Origin: Clostridium sp. C105KSO13
GTDB taxonomy: Bacteria; Bacillota; Clostridia; Lachnospirales; Lachnospiraceae
Assembly (NCBI RefSeq): GCF_001517425.1
Contig: NZ_FBWL01000172.1
Location: 1 to 64,000, forward strand
Direction: 5' to 3'
Length of the DNA: 64,000 nt
The position numbers and the translations under genes were made by a program. Shown one piece after another: positions 34,471 to 43,055 of the stretch. Position 1 is the stretch's first letter. The number at the start of each line of letters is the position of its first letter. The notes under the pieces were generated by a model that saw nothing but the letters and a program-made list of their open reading frames with translations, did no database searches and was not told the origin of the DNA.

Positions 34471-34476
34471 TAAAAG

Positions 34477-34505
34477 TTGACAGATTTAATTGTACGTGAT
34501 AAAAT
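34477..34505 (+). promoter_or_regulatory. Promoter of the mobA-focA-fdhA operon
   Basis: TTGACA (34477-34482) and TAAAAT (34500-34505) have a 17-base spacer. The predicted leader is about 100 bases and contains an imperfect hairpin (AAAGTCC...GGTTAAAGAACTTT, about 34517-34560). Confidence 0.65.
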
Positions 34506-34613
34506 ACAATTTCCCTAAAGTCCTTTTCAAATCTAAAAAAAATTTAGGTTAAAGAACTTTGGACAGTCGTTGCCGATGAAATTTACAAAGAGGACAGTTG
34601 GGACTATCTAAAA

Positions 34614-35216
34614 ATGGGCGAAAAAATAAAAAATGTAACAGCCGCTGTTTTGTGCGGCGGAAAGAGCAGGAGAATGGGTTTTGACAAAGCATTTCTTAAG
34701 AATGATGAGCAGTATCTGCTCCTGCAGACTGTTAGAAAACTACAGACTCTGTTTGAACAAGTCGTTCTGGTCAGCAATACCAAGGCCAAGTTTGCACACC
34801 AGACAGGTTTTCGGGGACTTCCTGTTTTAGTGGATATTTATACTGAAAAGGGGCCTATAGGCGGGATAAGTACTGCTCTTGGGCAGGTTCAAACGGAGTA
34901 TATTTTTGCTATGGCCTGTGATATGCCATTGCCGGATGTCAGTCTCATAGAGCGGATGTACCGGGGGCTTCATAAGGAACAGGTTTTAGTATGCAGTCAT
35001 AAGAGAAAGCTGGAGCCCTTATTTGCCTTCTATCATAAATCCTGTCTGCCTGTTTTTGAAAAGCACATTGAGATGGGCGAGCTAAAGCCCCGCAGCACGT
35101 TTTCTTCTCTGGAAGTTGAGATGTATGAATTAAGCACTGAGGAGACAAAAAGCATTGTAAATTTGAATACACCGGAAGATGTTCGTAGATGGAATGAGAT
35201 AACGACAAAAAAGTAA
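34614..35216 (+). CDS. mobA: Molybdenum cofactor guanylyltransferase
   Basis: A 200-residue nucleotidyltransferase with the MobA signature LCGGKSRRMGFDKAFL (14-29), and later VDIYTEKGPIGGI and ACDMPLPD, the metal-binding aspartate motif. It joins GMP to molybdopterin to give the bis-MGD cofactor that FdhA needs. ATG 34614 has only a weak ribosome site, so expression may depend on the structured leader. It heads an operon with focA, nuoE/nuoF-like genes, moeA and fdhA. Confidence 0.85.
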   Translation: MGEKIKNVTAAVLCGGKSRRMGFDKAFLKNDEQYLLLQTVRKLQTLFEQVVLVSNTKAKFAHQTGFRGLPVLVDIYTEKGPIGGISTALGQVQTEYIFAMACDMPLPDVSLIERMYRGLHKEQVLVCSHKRKLEPLFAFYHKSCLPVFEKHIEMGELKPRSTFSSLEVEMYELSTEETKSIVNLNTPEDVRRWNEITTKK

Positions 35217-35242
35217 GTGATATTAAAAGGGAGGCCATACAT

Positions 35243-36070
35243 ATGGGAATGTTTAATCAGACAGAAGTTGTGGATGTTTTGGGAGACAAAGCAAAAGCAA
35301 AAAAAGAATTTTCTTTTGTAAAATTATTTCTACTTGCTATTTTGGGAGGCGCATTTATTGGATTGGGCTTTTTAGCCTGCATAAAGGGTTCGGGAACCAT
35401 ACCCGCCGAGTGGGGAAGCTATGGGACCTTAATTGGAGCCTGCCTCTTCCCTATAGGACTGATTGGGATTGTGCTTGTGGGAGGAGAACTGGCTACCGGA
35501 AATATGATGACTATGATGATTGGTGCACTTCAGAAAAAGATCTCCTTTATAGATTTAATTTATAACTGGGTGGTAGTTATGCTGGGGAACCTGGTGGGAG
35601 GAATTGTTGTTGCATATCTCTGGGGACACGTTGCAGGCATGACGGAAGGCGCTTTTTTGGAAAAGACGTTATCTATTGCAAATGCACGTGCCGGCGACCC
35701 TCCGCTGGTTGCTTTTATTTCTGCTATCGGATGTAACATTTTTGTCTGCATGGCTGTGTGGCTTTCCACAAGTGCAAAGGATATTGCGGGGAAAATACTT
35801 GGAGCCTGGTTCCCGATTATGATCTTTGTAGTAGGAGGATTCCAGCACGTTGTAGCAAATGCTTTTGTTATTCCGGCAGCAATCTTTTCAGGGGAAGCAG
35901 ATATTACGTGGGCTTCATTTTTCCTGAATATTGTGATTGTCTTTCTTGGAAATGCAGTTGGCGGAGCGCTTGTAATAGGGCTTCCATGTTATCTGATGTA
36001 TGGGAAGAAAGAGGATTCGGCTGTTAAAGCAGGCTCATCTAAAATGGCAAATGCAGCAGCAGAGCATTAA
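35243..36070 (+). CDS. Formate/nitrite transporter family channel (FocA type)
   Basis: A 275-residue membrane protein with six helices of the FNT family. Motifs include GGAFIGLGFLACIKGSG (first helix), GGELATGNMMTMMIGAL, GNLVGGIVVAYLWGH and GCNIFVCMAVWLSTSA. It would move formate in or out by a channel or H+-symport mechanism. A 26-base gap and AAAGGGAGG site separate it from mobA. Being between cofactor and dehydrogenase genes, it very likely supplies formate to the FdhA complex. Confidence 0.85.
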   Translation: MGMFNQTEVVDVLGDKAKAKKEFSFVKLFLLAILGGAFIGLGFLACIKGSGTIPAEWGSYGTLIGACLFPIGLIGIVLVGGELATGNMMTMMIGALQKKISFIDLIYNWVVVMLGNLVGGIVVAYLWGHVAGMTEGAFLEKTLSIANARAGDPPLVAFISAIGCNIFVCMAVWLSTSAKDIAGKILGAWFPIMIFVVGGFQHVVANAFVIPAAIFSGEADITWASFFLNIVIVFLGNAVGGALVIGLPCYLMYGKKEDSAVKAGSSKMANAAAEH

Positions 36071-36087
36071 AAGGAAGGATTATTAGG

Positions 36088-36573
36088 ATGGATATAAAAG
36101 AAAAGGAAGCAAAGCTGAGAATCATCCGTCAAGATGGTGGAAAACAGGAAAATATTCTGGAGACTTTAATAGATCTTCAGTTTGCTTCAAAAGAAGGATA
36201 TATTGAGGAGGAGACTGCAGCCCTGGTAGCAGATGAGCTGCATATGACGGAAACCAGAGTTTATGAAATTGTAAGTTTTTATGCAATGTTAAAGGAAAAA
36301 CCACAGGCGAAGTTTGTACTGAAAGTCTGCAACAGTTCGCCCTGCCATTTTTCCCGCTCAGAAGAGGTCTCTTCATCTCTTGAGAAAAAACTTGGCGTAC
36401 CGATGGGAAAGACCACGGATGACGGTCTTTTCGCCTATCACTACATTCCCTGTGCAGGGGCCTGCGACGTCGGGCCGGTAATTAAAATCAAGGACACTGT
36501 ATTCGGCCATCTCGATGATGAAAAGATATCATCATTGATTGATGATCTGCGAAGCGGCAAAGTGCTTGTATAG
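36088..36573 (+). CDS. NuoE-like [2Fe-2S] subunit of the formate dehydrogenase
   Basis: A 161-residue thioredoxin-like ferredoxin with the NuoE/HoxE pattern: a helical N-terminus and four cysteines C81, C86, C122 and C126 for a 2Fe-2S cluster. It passes electrons between NuoF-type flavin and the next cluster. AAGGAAGGA precedes ATG 36088. It lies 20 bases before the NuoF-like gene and belongs to the same complex as FdhA. Confidence 0.9.
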   Translation: MDIKEKEAKLRIIRQDGGKQENILETLIDLQFASKEGYIEEETAALVADELHMTETRVYEIVSFYAMLKEKPQAKFVLKVCNSSPCHFSRSEEVSSSLEKKLGVPMGKTTDDGLFAYHYIPCAGACDVGPVIKIKDTVFGHLDDEKISSLIDDLRSGKVLV

Positions 36574-36593
36574 GCGAAAGGAGATAAATAGAA

Positions 36594-37856
36594 ATGGCAT
36601 TGAAAGAACCAGTCCTTTTAAAACGGGTGGGAAAAATGACAGATTCCACCTCTGTAGAGGAATTTACAAAATATGGCGGTTTTGACGCACTGAAAAAAGC
36701 TGTGACCATGGACAAAGAGACTATTCTGGATGAACTGGACACAGCAAAACTCCGGGGACGGGGCGGCGCTGCTTATCCGCTGGGACGCAAATGGCGTCAC
36801 TTATACGGCAGTCAGGATACGCCCAAGTATATTGTCTGCAACGCAGATGAAGGAGAACCGGGAACCTTTAAGGACAAAATGCTTTTGGAAAAGGACCCTC
36901 TCAGTGTGGTAGAGGGAATGCTAATCGCAGGATATGAGTTTGGCTCAAATGACGGGTACATATACATCAGAGGTGAGTACAGGCATATTCAGGCGGTATT
37001 CCAGCAGGCTTTAGATAATGCTCGCCGGGCAGGATATCTTGGGGAAAACATTATGGGAATTGATGGGTTTAACTATGATATTCACATCATTTCCGGTGCC
37101 GGCGCTTATGTCTGCGGCGAGAACTCCGCGCTGCTCAATTCCATTGAAGGAAAAACAGGGCGGCCCAGAGTGAAACCTCCCCATCTGGCGGATGTAGGAC
37201 TGTACTTGAAGCCTACACTGGTGAATAATGTGGAATCTTTTGCCTGTGTTCCTGCACTTATCAATATGGGCGGAGAAGCATTTTTGAATCTTGGAACAAA
37301 AGACGGAGGCGGCACAAAGCTGGTCTGTCTGTCCGGACATATAAAAAATCGTGGTATTTATGAAGTTGAACTTGGCACGCCACTTGATGAAATACTTTAC
37401 AGCGAAGAATATGGCGGGGGGACCTCCACTGGGAGACCCATTAAGTTCATTCACTTTGGCGGCCAGTCAGGTCCTATCGGAACAAGTGAGCAGATTAAGG
37501 GACGGCTGTATGATTACGGGGATTTTTGGTATAACAAACTGGCAATAGGTTCGGGAGCCATTGTGGTTATGGATGCCAGCGTCAATATTGTAGATTATAT
37601 GACAAGTGTAATGGAATTCTTTGTAGAGGAGTCCTGCGGGAAATGTACCCCATGCAGACTTGGAACCACAAGACTTTTGGAACTGCTCCGGAAACTTCAG
37701 CGGCATGGCGGCAAACAGGGGGATATTGAAAAGCTTGAGAAAATGCTGGAGCTTATCACAAATCTGTCGGCCTGCGGACTTGGGCAGTCGGTATCCATTT
37801 CTGTAAGGTCCGCCCTGACCGGCTATAGAAATGAATTCGAAGAATGTATCAGCTAA
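36594..37856 (+). CDS. NuoF-like NADH-binding flavoprotein subunit
   Basis: A 420-residue subunit with the FMN/NAD-binding glycine-rich motif GRGGAAYPLGRKW (residues 47-59), NADEGEPGTFKDK, and the C-terminal 4Fe-4S motif SCGKCTPCRLG with a later cysteine in SACGLG. It would connect NAD(H) to the formate-oxidising subunit. It lacks the N-terminal thioredoxin-like and C-terminal ferredoxin extensions that HydB/HylB proteins have. AAAGGAG is present before ATG 36594. With NuoE-like and FdhA it forms an NAD-linked, possibly electron-bifurcating formate dehydrogenase. Confidence 0.9.
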   Translation: MALKEPVLLKRVGKMTDSTSVEEFTKYGGFDALKKAVTMDKETILDELDTAKLRGRGGAAYPLGRKWRHLYGSQDTPKYIVCNADEGEPGTFKDKMLLEKDPLSVVEGMLIAGYEFGSNDGYIYIRGEYRHIQAVFQQALDNARRAGYLGENIMGIDGFNYDIHIISGAGAYVCGENSALLNSIEGKTGRPRVKPPHLADVGLYLKPTLVNNVESFACVPALINMGGEAFLNLGTKDGGGTKLVCLSGHIKNRGIYEVELGTPLDEILYSEEYGGGTSTGRPIKFIHFGGQSGPIGTSEQIKGRLYDYGDFWYNKLAIGSGAIVVMDASVNIVDYMTSVMEFFVEESCGKCTPCRLGTTRLLELLRKLQRHGGKQGDIEKLEKMLELITNLSACGLGQSVSISVRSALTGYRNEFEECIS

Positions 37857-37886
37857 AACATAGCTATTTAGAAAGGATGCACGGGA

Positions 37887-39098
37887 TTGATTGAAATTGA
37901 ATTAGAAGAGGCCCTTGACCTGCTAGTGAACAGCGTAAAGAAAAATACAATAACAGAAAAGCTTGATATCCTATCGGCTCTTGGGAAAATCTGTGCAGAA
38001 GAGGTGACAGCTAAAACCCCTGTCCCCCATTTTCCTAAATCGGCAATGGACGGATATGCGGTCAGAAGCCGGGACACAAAAAGTGCATCCAGGGAGAATC
38101 CGGTCCGCTTTCATATTGTCGGCGAAATTTGTGCCGGGGATGATATTTCTCCTGCAGCAGAACCTTTTACGGCAGTCCGGGTTATGACCGGAGGCGTGGT
38201 GCCGAAGGGATATGACTGTGTAATACGGCAGGAGGATACCGATTACGGGGAGAAAGAGGCTAAAGTATATGTGGAAGCGAGGCCCTGGCAGAACTATTGC
38301 CACATAGGAGAAGACATTGAGGCCGGAAGGCACATAATAGATTGTGGAACCCGTTTGGAACCAGGGCATATCGGCGTCCTGGCCAGTTTGGGAATCCGGA
38401 AGATTCAAGTGTTTAAGCCCATGAAAATTGGCGTTATTTCCACAGGGAGTGAACTGGTGCCTCTCCACCGTCCTATAGGAAAAGTCGGTGTCTATCCCAG
38501 CAGTGCATATATGATTGCTGCCAAACTGAAAGCGAAAGGTATTGAAGTGCCTTTTATGGAGATATGTGCCGATGATTCTAAAAGCTTTTCACATATGCTG
38601 GAGGAGAGAATTGATCAGGTTGATTTGATTATTACCACAGGAGCACTTTCTGTAGGAAAGAAAGACTTTCTGCCGGCGGCATTGGAAGAAATGGGAGCCA
38701 AAAGGCTTTTTCAAAGAGTAAATATGCGTCCCGGGACACCGGTAATGGCATCCAGATATAAAGAAAAGACAATCCTTAGCTTATCAGGCTATCCTTTTGC
38801 TGCAATGGTTAATTTCCAACTGTTTTTCTGGCCTGTTGCAGCCAGGATGACGGGAGATGATTCTCTCACTTGGAAGAAGACTGAGAAAATAGTGGCTGAA
38901 GGAAGTATTAAAGCTTCGAAAAAAAGACGGTTTCTTCAGGCTTTCTCTGACGAGGCGGGGATTCATATTTATGACAGAAACCAGCGATCTTCCGTTTTGT
39001 CGGAGATGCTTTACTCAAACTGCCTGATTGACCAGAAACAGGGAACAACTATTTCGCCCGGTGATACAGTAGAAATCATCTATTGGGATGAGAAATAA
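37887..39098 (+). CDS. moeA: Molybdopterin molybdotransferase
   Basis: A 403-residue MoeA that inserts molybdate (or tungstate) into adenylylated molybdopterin. Features: PKSAMDGYAVRS near 51, GGVVPKGYDCVI, the MoCF-binding fold with STGSELVPLHRPIGKVG, and the C-terminal domain ending DTVEIIYWDEK. The start is TTG 37887 with GAAAGGATG upstream. Its place between nuoF- and fdhA-like genes means cofactor insertion is co-expressed with the enzyme that needs it. Confidence 0.85.
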   Translation: MIEIELEEALDLLVNSVKKNTITEKLDILSALGKICAEEVTAKTPVPHFPKSAMDGYAVRSRDTKSASRENPVRFHIVGEICAGDDISPAAEPFTAVRVMTGGVVPKGYDCVIRQEDTDYGEKEAKVYVEARPWQNYCHIGEDIEAGRHIIDCGTRLEPGHIGVLASLGIRKIQVFKPMKIGVISTGSELVPLHRPIGKVGVYPSSAYMIAAKLKAKGIEVPFMEICADDSKSFSHMLEERIDQVDLIITTGALSVGKKDFLPAALEEMGAKRLFQRVNMRPGTPVMASRYKEKTILSLSGYPFAAMVNFQLFFWPVAARMTGDDSLTWKKTEKIVAEGSIKASKKRRFLQAFSDEAGIHIYDRNQRSSVLSEMLYSNCLIDQKQGTTISPGDTVEIIYWDEK

Positions 39099-39139
39099 AA
39101 AAGTGAATATTACTAAATTCAGAAAGGAAGTATAGTTAA

Positions 39140-41866
39140 ATGGTTATAGATTCTGCTATCAAAACGGTCACGCTTACTATAGACAATAAGTCTTGTACCG
39201 TGCCAAAGGGTACAACTATTTTGAAAGCGGCCGAGAGCCTGGGAATTGTTATCCCCACACTTTGTTATATGAAGGAACTTGCCCCCGACGCCTCCTGCCG
39301 TATGTGCGTTGTAGAAATAGAGGGGGGACGCAAAGGAGGTCTTGTACCTTCCTGTGCCGAACACTGTGCCGAGGGAATGGTTGTTTACACCCGCTCCGAA
39401 CGGGTTGTGGAAGCTCGTAAATTTATATTGGATCTGCTCCTGAGCAACCACACTCTAGAATGCTTTTCCTGCGCACGCAATGGAAGCTGTAAGCTGCAGG
39501 AATATTGCCTGGAATACGGTGTGGAGAGAACCAGCTTTAGAATCGGTAAACGGGCACCGTTCGGAAAGGCGGACACTACAAATCGTTTTTACGAGTTCCG
39601 CGCTGACAAATGTATCATGTGCCACAGATGTGAACGTGTATGTGAAAAACTACAGGGACGGGATGTACTCAGTATAGCCGGCCGCGGTTTTGATGCCCAT
39701 ATCTCTACCTGCTATGACATAGCCCGTACGGATCCCACCTGTGAATCTTGTGGAAATTGCGTCTCCGCATGTCCTACAGGCGCTCTTTCTTCCTATGATC
39801 AAAAAAAGAATTATCGTTCCTATGAAGTAACTTCCACACGGACTACCTGCCCCCATTGTGCGGTGGGCTGCCAGTTTGACCTCCTGGTCAAGAACGGCAA
39901 GATAGTCGGAGTCAATCCTGCGGATGGTCCTACAAACAAAGGCCTACTCTGTGTGAAGGGAAAATATGGCTCCTATAAATTTGTTCATTCAGGTGACAGG
40001 CTGACAACGCCTTTGGTAAAGAAAGACGGTAAATTCGAACCTGCCACATGGGATGAGGCGCTGAGTCTTATCACAGATAAATTTAATCAGATCAAGGAAG
40101 AGGAGGGACCGGATGCAATTGCCGGGTTCGCCTGCTCCCGCTCCACAAATGAGGACAATTATATGTTCCAGAAGATGATGCGGGCGGCAGTGGGGACCAA
40201 TAACGTAGACAATTGCGCCCGCGTTTGACATAGCCCATCAGTTGCAGGTCTTGCAGCTACGCTGGGTTCGGGTGCCATGACAAACCCGTTTGATGACATT
40301 ACAGCTCCTGATGTGGATGTCATTATGCTAGTAGGTTCCAATCCGGAGGAAGCACATCCGGTGCTTGGAACGAAAATCCGCCGCGCGGTGCACGAGGGAT
40401 GCAAATTAATAGTCGTTGATCCCAGAAAGATTGATCTGGCTAAACATGCCCAAATACATCTTCAGGTGAAGCCCGGAACAAATGTGGCCTTCGCCAACGG
40501 AATGATGCATATCATTCTTGAAGACGGTCTGGCAGATATGGAGTTTATCAAGTCCCGTACAGAGGGCTTTAAAGAATTGAAAGAAATAGTAAAAGATTAC
40601 ACGCCGGAAAAGGTGGCGGAGGTCTGCGGCATTGATGCGGATGAGCTTCGAAAGGCCGCACATCTGTATGCCAAAGCAAAGAAAGCACCCATTATGTACT
40701 GCCTGGGTGTTACGGAACACTCCACCGGTACTGAAGGGGTGATGAGTCTGTCCAACCTGGCCATGATGGTAGGGAAGATCGGGCGCTCTGGCTGCGGAAT
40801 CAATCCCATACGTGGACAGAACAATGTACAGGGTGCCTGCGATATGGGCTGCATGCCGGGAGATTTCCCTGGTTACCAAAAGGTAAAGAATCCAGATGTG
40901 CTGAAGAAATTCTCTGAACACTGGGGAACACCACTCAATCCTGTGATCGGGATTCCTTCAACTATGATACCGGAAGCCGTAGCGGATGGCAAAGTGAAGG
41001 CACTGTATATTTTCGGAGAAGATCCGGTCCGTACCGATCCGGATATAGGACATATCAAAAAGATGCTTAAAAGCCTGGATTTCCTGGTAGTTCAGGAACT
41101 GTTCATGACAAAAACAGCCGAGTATGCAGATGTAGTCCTGCCCGGTGTGTCTTATGCAGAAAAGGAAGGTACATTTACCAATTCCGAGAGACGGGTGCAG
41201 CGTATTCGGAAAGCAGTGGAGCTTGAAGGGGAAATGAGGCCGGATGCCGAGATATTCTACGATGTGATGAATCGCCTGGGATACCCTCAGCCAACCTTAA
41301 GCGCAAGTGAGGTTATGGAGGAGATTGCAGAACTTACACCGTCCTACCACGGTATCAGCCATGCCCGGCTGGACGCAGGAGAAACTCTGCAGTGGCCATG
41401 CAAGGATGAAAAGGACAAGGGCGCCGCTATTTTACATATGGGCAAGTTCACAAGAGGTCTTGGGTATTTCTATCCGGCGAAGTATCAGCCTTCAGCCGAA
41501 CTTCCGGATGAAGAGTATCCGTTTACTATGATTACAGGCCGTATGCTGTATCATTATAATGCCGGTGCCATGACACAGCGCACGGAAGGGCTAAATGAAC
41601 TTTATCCCTCCTCCTATATGGAGATGCGTAAAAGTGATGCCGATTCTCTTGGAATCAAGAATGGGGATCGGGTAAAGGTAACATCCCGCCGCGGAGAGAT
41701 TGAGACAACGGCAGTAGTGGGAGATAAAGTGAATTATGGAGAGGTATTTATGACCTTCCACTTTGAAGACGGAAACGTCAATAACCTGACAAATGCAGCC
41801 ACCGACAGCTTTGCAAATGTGCCGGAATATAAAGTCTGCGCAGTACATATTCAGCGGGCGCGATAG
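39140..41866 (+). CDS. fdhA: Selenocysteine-containing formate dehydrogenase catalytic subunit
   Basis: A 908-residue subunit if the in-frame TGA at 40226-40228 is read as selenocysteine (residue 363). The context NNVDNCARV-U-HSPSVAGLA is the conserved formate dehydrogenase active site. Order: 2Fe-2S ferredoxin domain (1-85), histidine-ligated 4Fe-4S (about 98-118), two 4Fe-4S motifs (CIMCHRCERVC and CESCGNCVSACP), 4Fe-4S plus Mo/W-bis-MGD domains, and the C-terminal binding domain. The same frame runs 39140-41866 without other stops. A SECIS hairpin follows the UGA. The N-terminal part is of HydA/NuoG type, fitting electron transfer to the NuoEF-like pair. Confidence 0.93.
40226..40268 (+). 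promoter_or_regulatory. UGA selenocysteine codon with bacterial SECIS hairpin
   Basis: The stem AGTTGCA (40240-40246) and TGCAGCT (40252-40258) closes a GGTCT loop, with an outer helix AGCCCA (40232-40237)/TGGGTT (40263-40268). The loop and the distance of about 12 bases from the UGA resemble the fdhF SECIS of E. coli, recognised by SelB. Confidence 0.9.
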
Positions 41867-41868
41867 AT

Positions 41869-41917
41869 AAAAGTATAGCATTGAGTATGAATGTATATTG
41901 CTCAGTGCTATACTTTT
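41869..41917 (+). terminator. Terminator of the formate dehydrogenase operon
   Basis: AAAAGTATAGCATTGAG (41869-41885) and CTCAGTGCTATACTTTT (41901-41917) form a 17-bp stem with one G-U pair, immediately after the fdhA stop. It reads as bidirectional. Confidence 0.8.
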
Positions 41918-41974
41918 ATATTTATGTCTGATACAATTGATGAAAAGGGAAACTTACAGAACACGGGGGCCATT

Positions 41975-42346
41975 GGGATGTTTTTATTTTTATTTATATG
42001 TTCATTACTAGTGCCATTATCTATGGTTGTATTAGGAAAACGGTGGAGTAAAAAACCGCCGGTAAATATAAATGATCTTTCAGGTTATCGCACCAGAATG
42101 TCAAGGTTAAATCAGGATACTTGGAATTATGCTCATAAGTACTGGGGTAAAATAAATTTTGTCATAGGCTTAATATTGATAATAATGACGATTATGTTTT
42201 TAGTGTTTATTAAAAATCGTTCGAACTTTGAAGAGTTAGTCACATACTTGGTATTTATCCAAATCGGAATAGTTGCATTAACAATTATTCCTACTGAAAT
42301 TAAATTGAATTTGAAGATTCGCAGAAAAAATAGAATGAATGTTTAA
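41975..42346 (+). CDS. SdpI-family membrane protein
   Basis: A roughly 123-residue membrane protein with three to four hydrophobic segments and the SdpI-type motif SGYRTRMSRLNQDTWNYAHKYWGK after the first helix. SdpI of Bacillus confers immunity to a secreted toxin, but the family is broad and this copy has no toxin gene nearby. ATG 41975 fits the family N-terminus; an upstream ATG at 41924 is possible but lacks a ribosome site. Function is unproven. Confidence 0.6.
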   Translation, partial: GMFLFLFICSLLVPLSMVVLGKRWSKKPPVNINDLSGYRTRMSRLNQDTWNYAHKYWGKINFVIGLILIIMTIMFLVFIKNRSNFEELVTYLVFIQIGIVALTIIPTEIKLNLKIRRKNRMNV

Positions 42347-42357
42347 AGGAGCATGCT

Positions 42358-42897
42358 ATGTGCGGCAGGTATTATGTAGATAGGGCGTTGAAAAACAGAA
42401 TAAAGAAAATTATCAAGGAGGCGGACTGTCGGGTTGGTGGGGAATTGTTTGATAAAGATATTTATCCAACAGACTTTGCACCGGTAATTATCAACGGTGA
42501 TCGGGGGCCAAAGCTTGCCTGCCAGCGTTGGGGATACCCGGGATATCAGGGCAAGGGTGTCGTTTTTAATGCAAGAGCTGAATCAGTTATGGAAAAGAGA
42601 ATGTTCTACAATGGGATCCGGTACAATAGGACTGTGATTCCGGCAGGCGGATTCTATGAATGGAATCATAATAAAGAGAAGATTGCATTTTTTAGAAAAG
42701 ATTCATCTATCATGTATTTGGCGGGATTTTACAGCCAGTTTGAAGATGGCAGCAGATTTGTGATTCTGACAACAACAGCGAATGAGTCCATGGTGAAAAA
42801 CATGCCGGAGTCATTGCGTATTTCCAAAAAGAGTATGTTAAGACAGGGGTGTTCGATAAAAAGTTTTCTAAATATATTAGTCAGGCTTTTCAAATAA
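42358..42897 (+). CDS. SRAP (SOS response-associated peptidase) protein, C-terminus replaced
   Basis: The first 146 residues are a typical SRAP/YedK protein: catalytic C2 after Met removal (MCGRYYV), VIPAGGFYEW with the conserved glutamate, and FVILTTTANESM. Such proteins crosslink to abasic sites in single-stranded DNA. The usual C-terminal HDRMP segment with the catalytic histidine is missing. From about 42795 the DNA encodes a different protein in another frame, so the last 35 residues (KNMPESLRISKK onward) are an out-of-frame readthrough. The product is very likely inactive. Confidence 0.75.
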   Translation: MCGRYYVDRALKNRIKKIIKEADCRVGGELFDKDIYPTDFAPVIINGDRGPKLACQRWGYPGYQGKGVVFNARAESVMEKRMFYNGIRYNRTVIPAGGFYEWNHNKEKIAFFRKDSSIMYLAGFYSQFEDGSRFVILTTTANESMVKNMPESLRISKKSMLRQGCSIKSFLNILVRLFK

Positions 42898-42932
42898 GAA
42901 AGGGAACTGAAAATATTAAGAGAATTAGTTGA
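42795..42932 (+). pseudogene. HEPN-domain protein, C-terminal remnant
   Basis: In the frame containing CAT 42801 the sequence reads HAGVIAYFQKEYVKTGVFDK then FSKYISQAFQIRKGTEN and stops at 42930. This is the C-terminal half of HEPN proteins (HRGVI..F...FVKTG.FDK). No N-terminus is present. It is fused to the SRAP gene at its 5' edge, so a deletion joined the two genes. Confidence 0.6.
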
Positions 42933-42980
42933 AATGGGGATATTAAAAAAGGCAATGGATTATCGTTTGGATATATCATG

Positions 42981-43010
42981 AAAAGCGGACGTTTTAGGTT
43001 CGCTTTTCTG
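42981..43010 (+). terminator. Hairpin terminator after the SRAP/HEPN remnant
   Basis: AAAAGCGGAC (42981-42990) pairs with GTTCGCTTTT (42998-43007) with one G-U pair and a 7-base loop, followed by CTGTTTCTTT. Confidence 0.65.
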
Positions 43011-43055
43011 TTTCTTTGGATAAGATCATACATAATATTTTGAAAGGAGGATCAT

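Noticed and set aside
39140-40228. A separate 362-residue protein ending at TGA 40228, followed by a second oxidoreductase gene at 40277
   Set aside because: The downstream reading is in the same frame, the UGA context is the conserved formate dehydrogenase selenocysteine site, and a SECIS hairpin follows. It is one selenoprotein gene, not two genes or a nonsense mutation.
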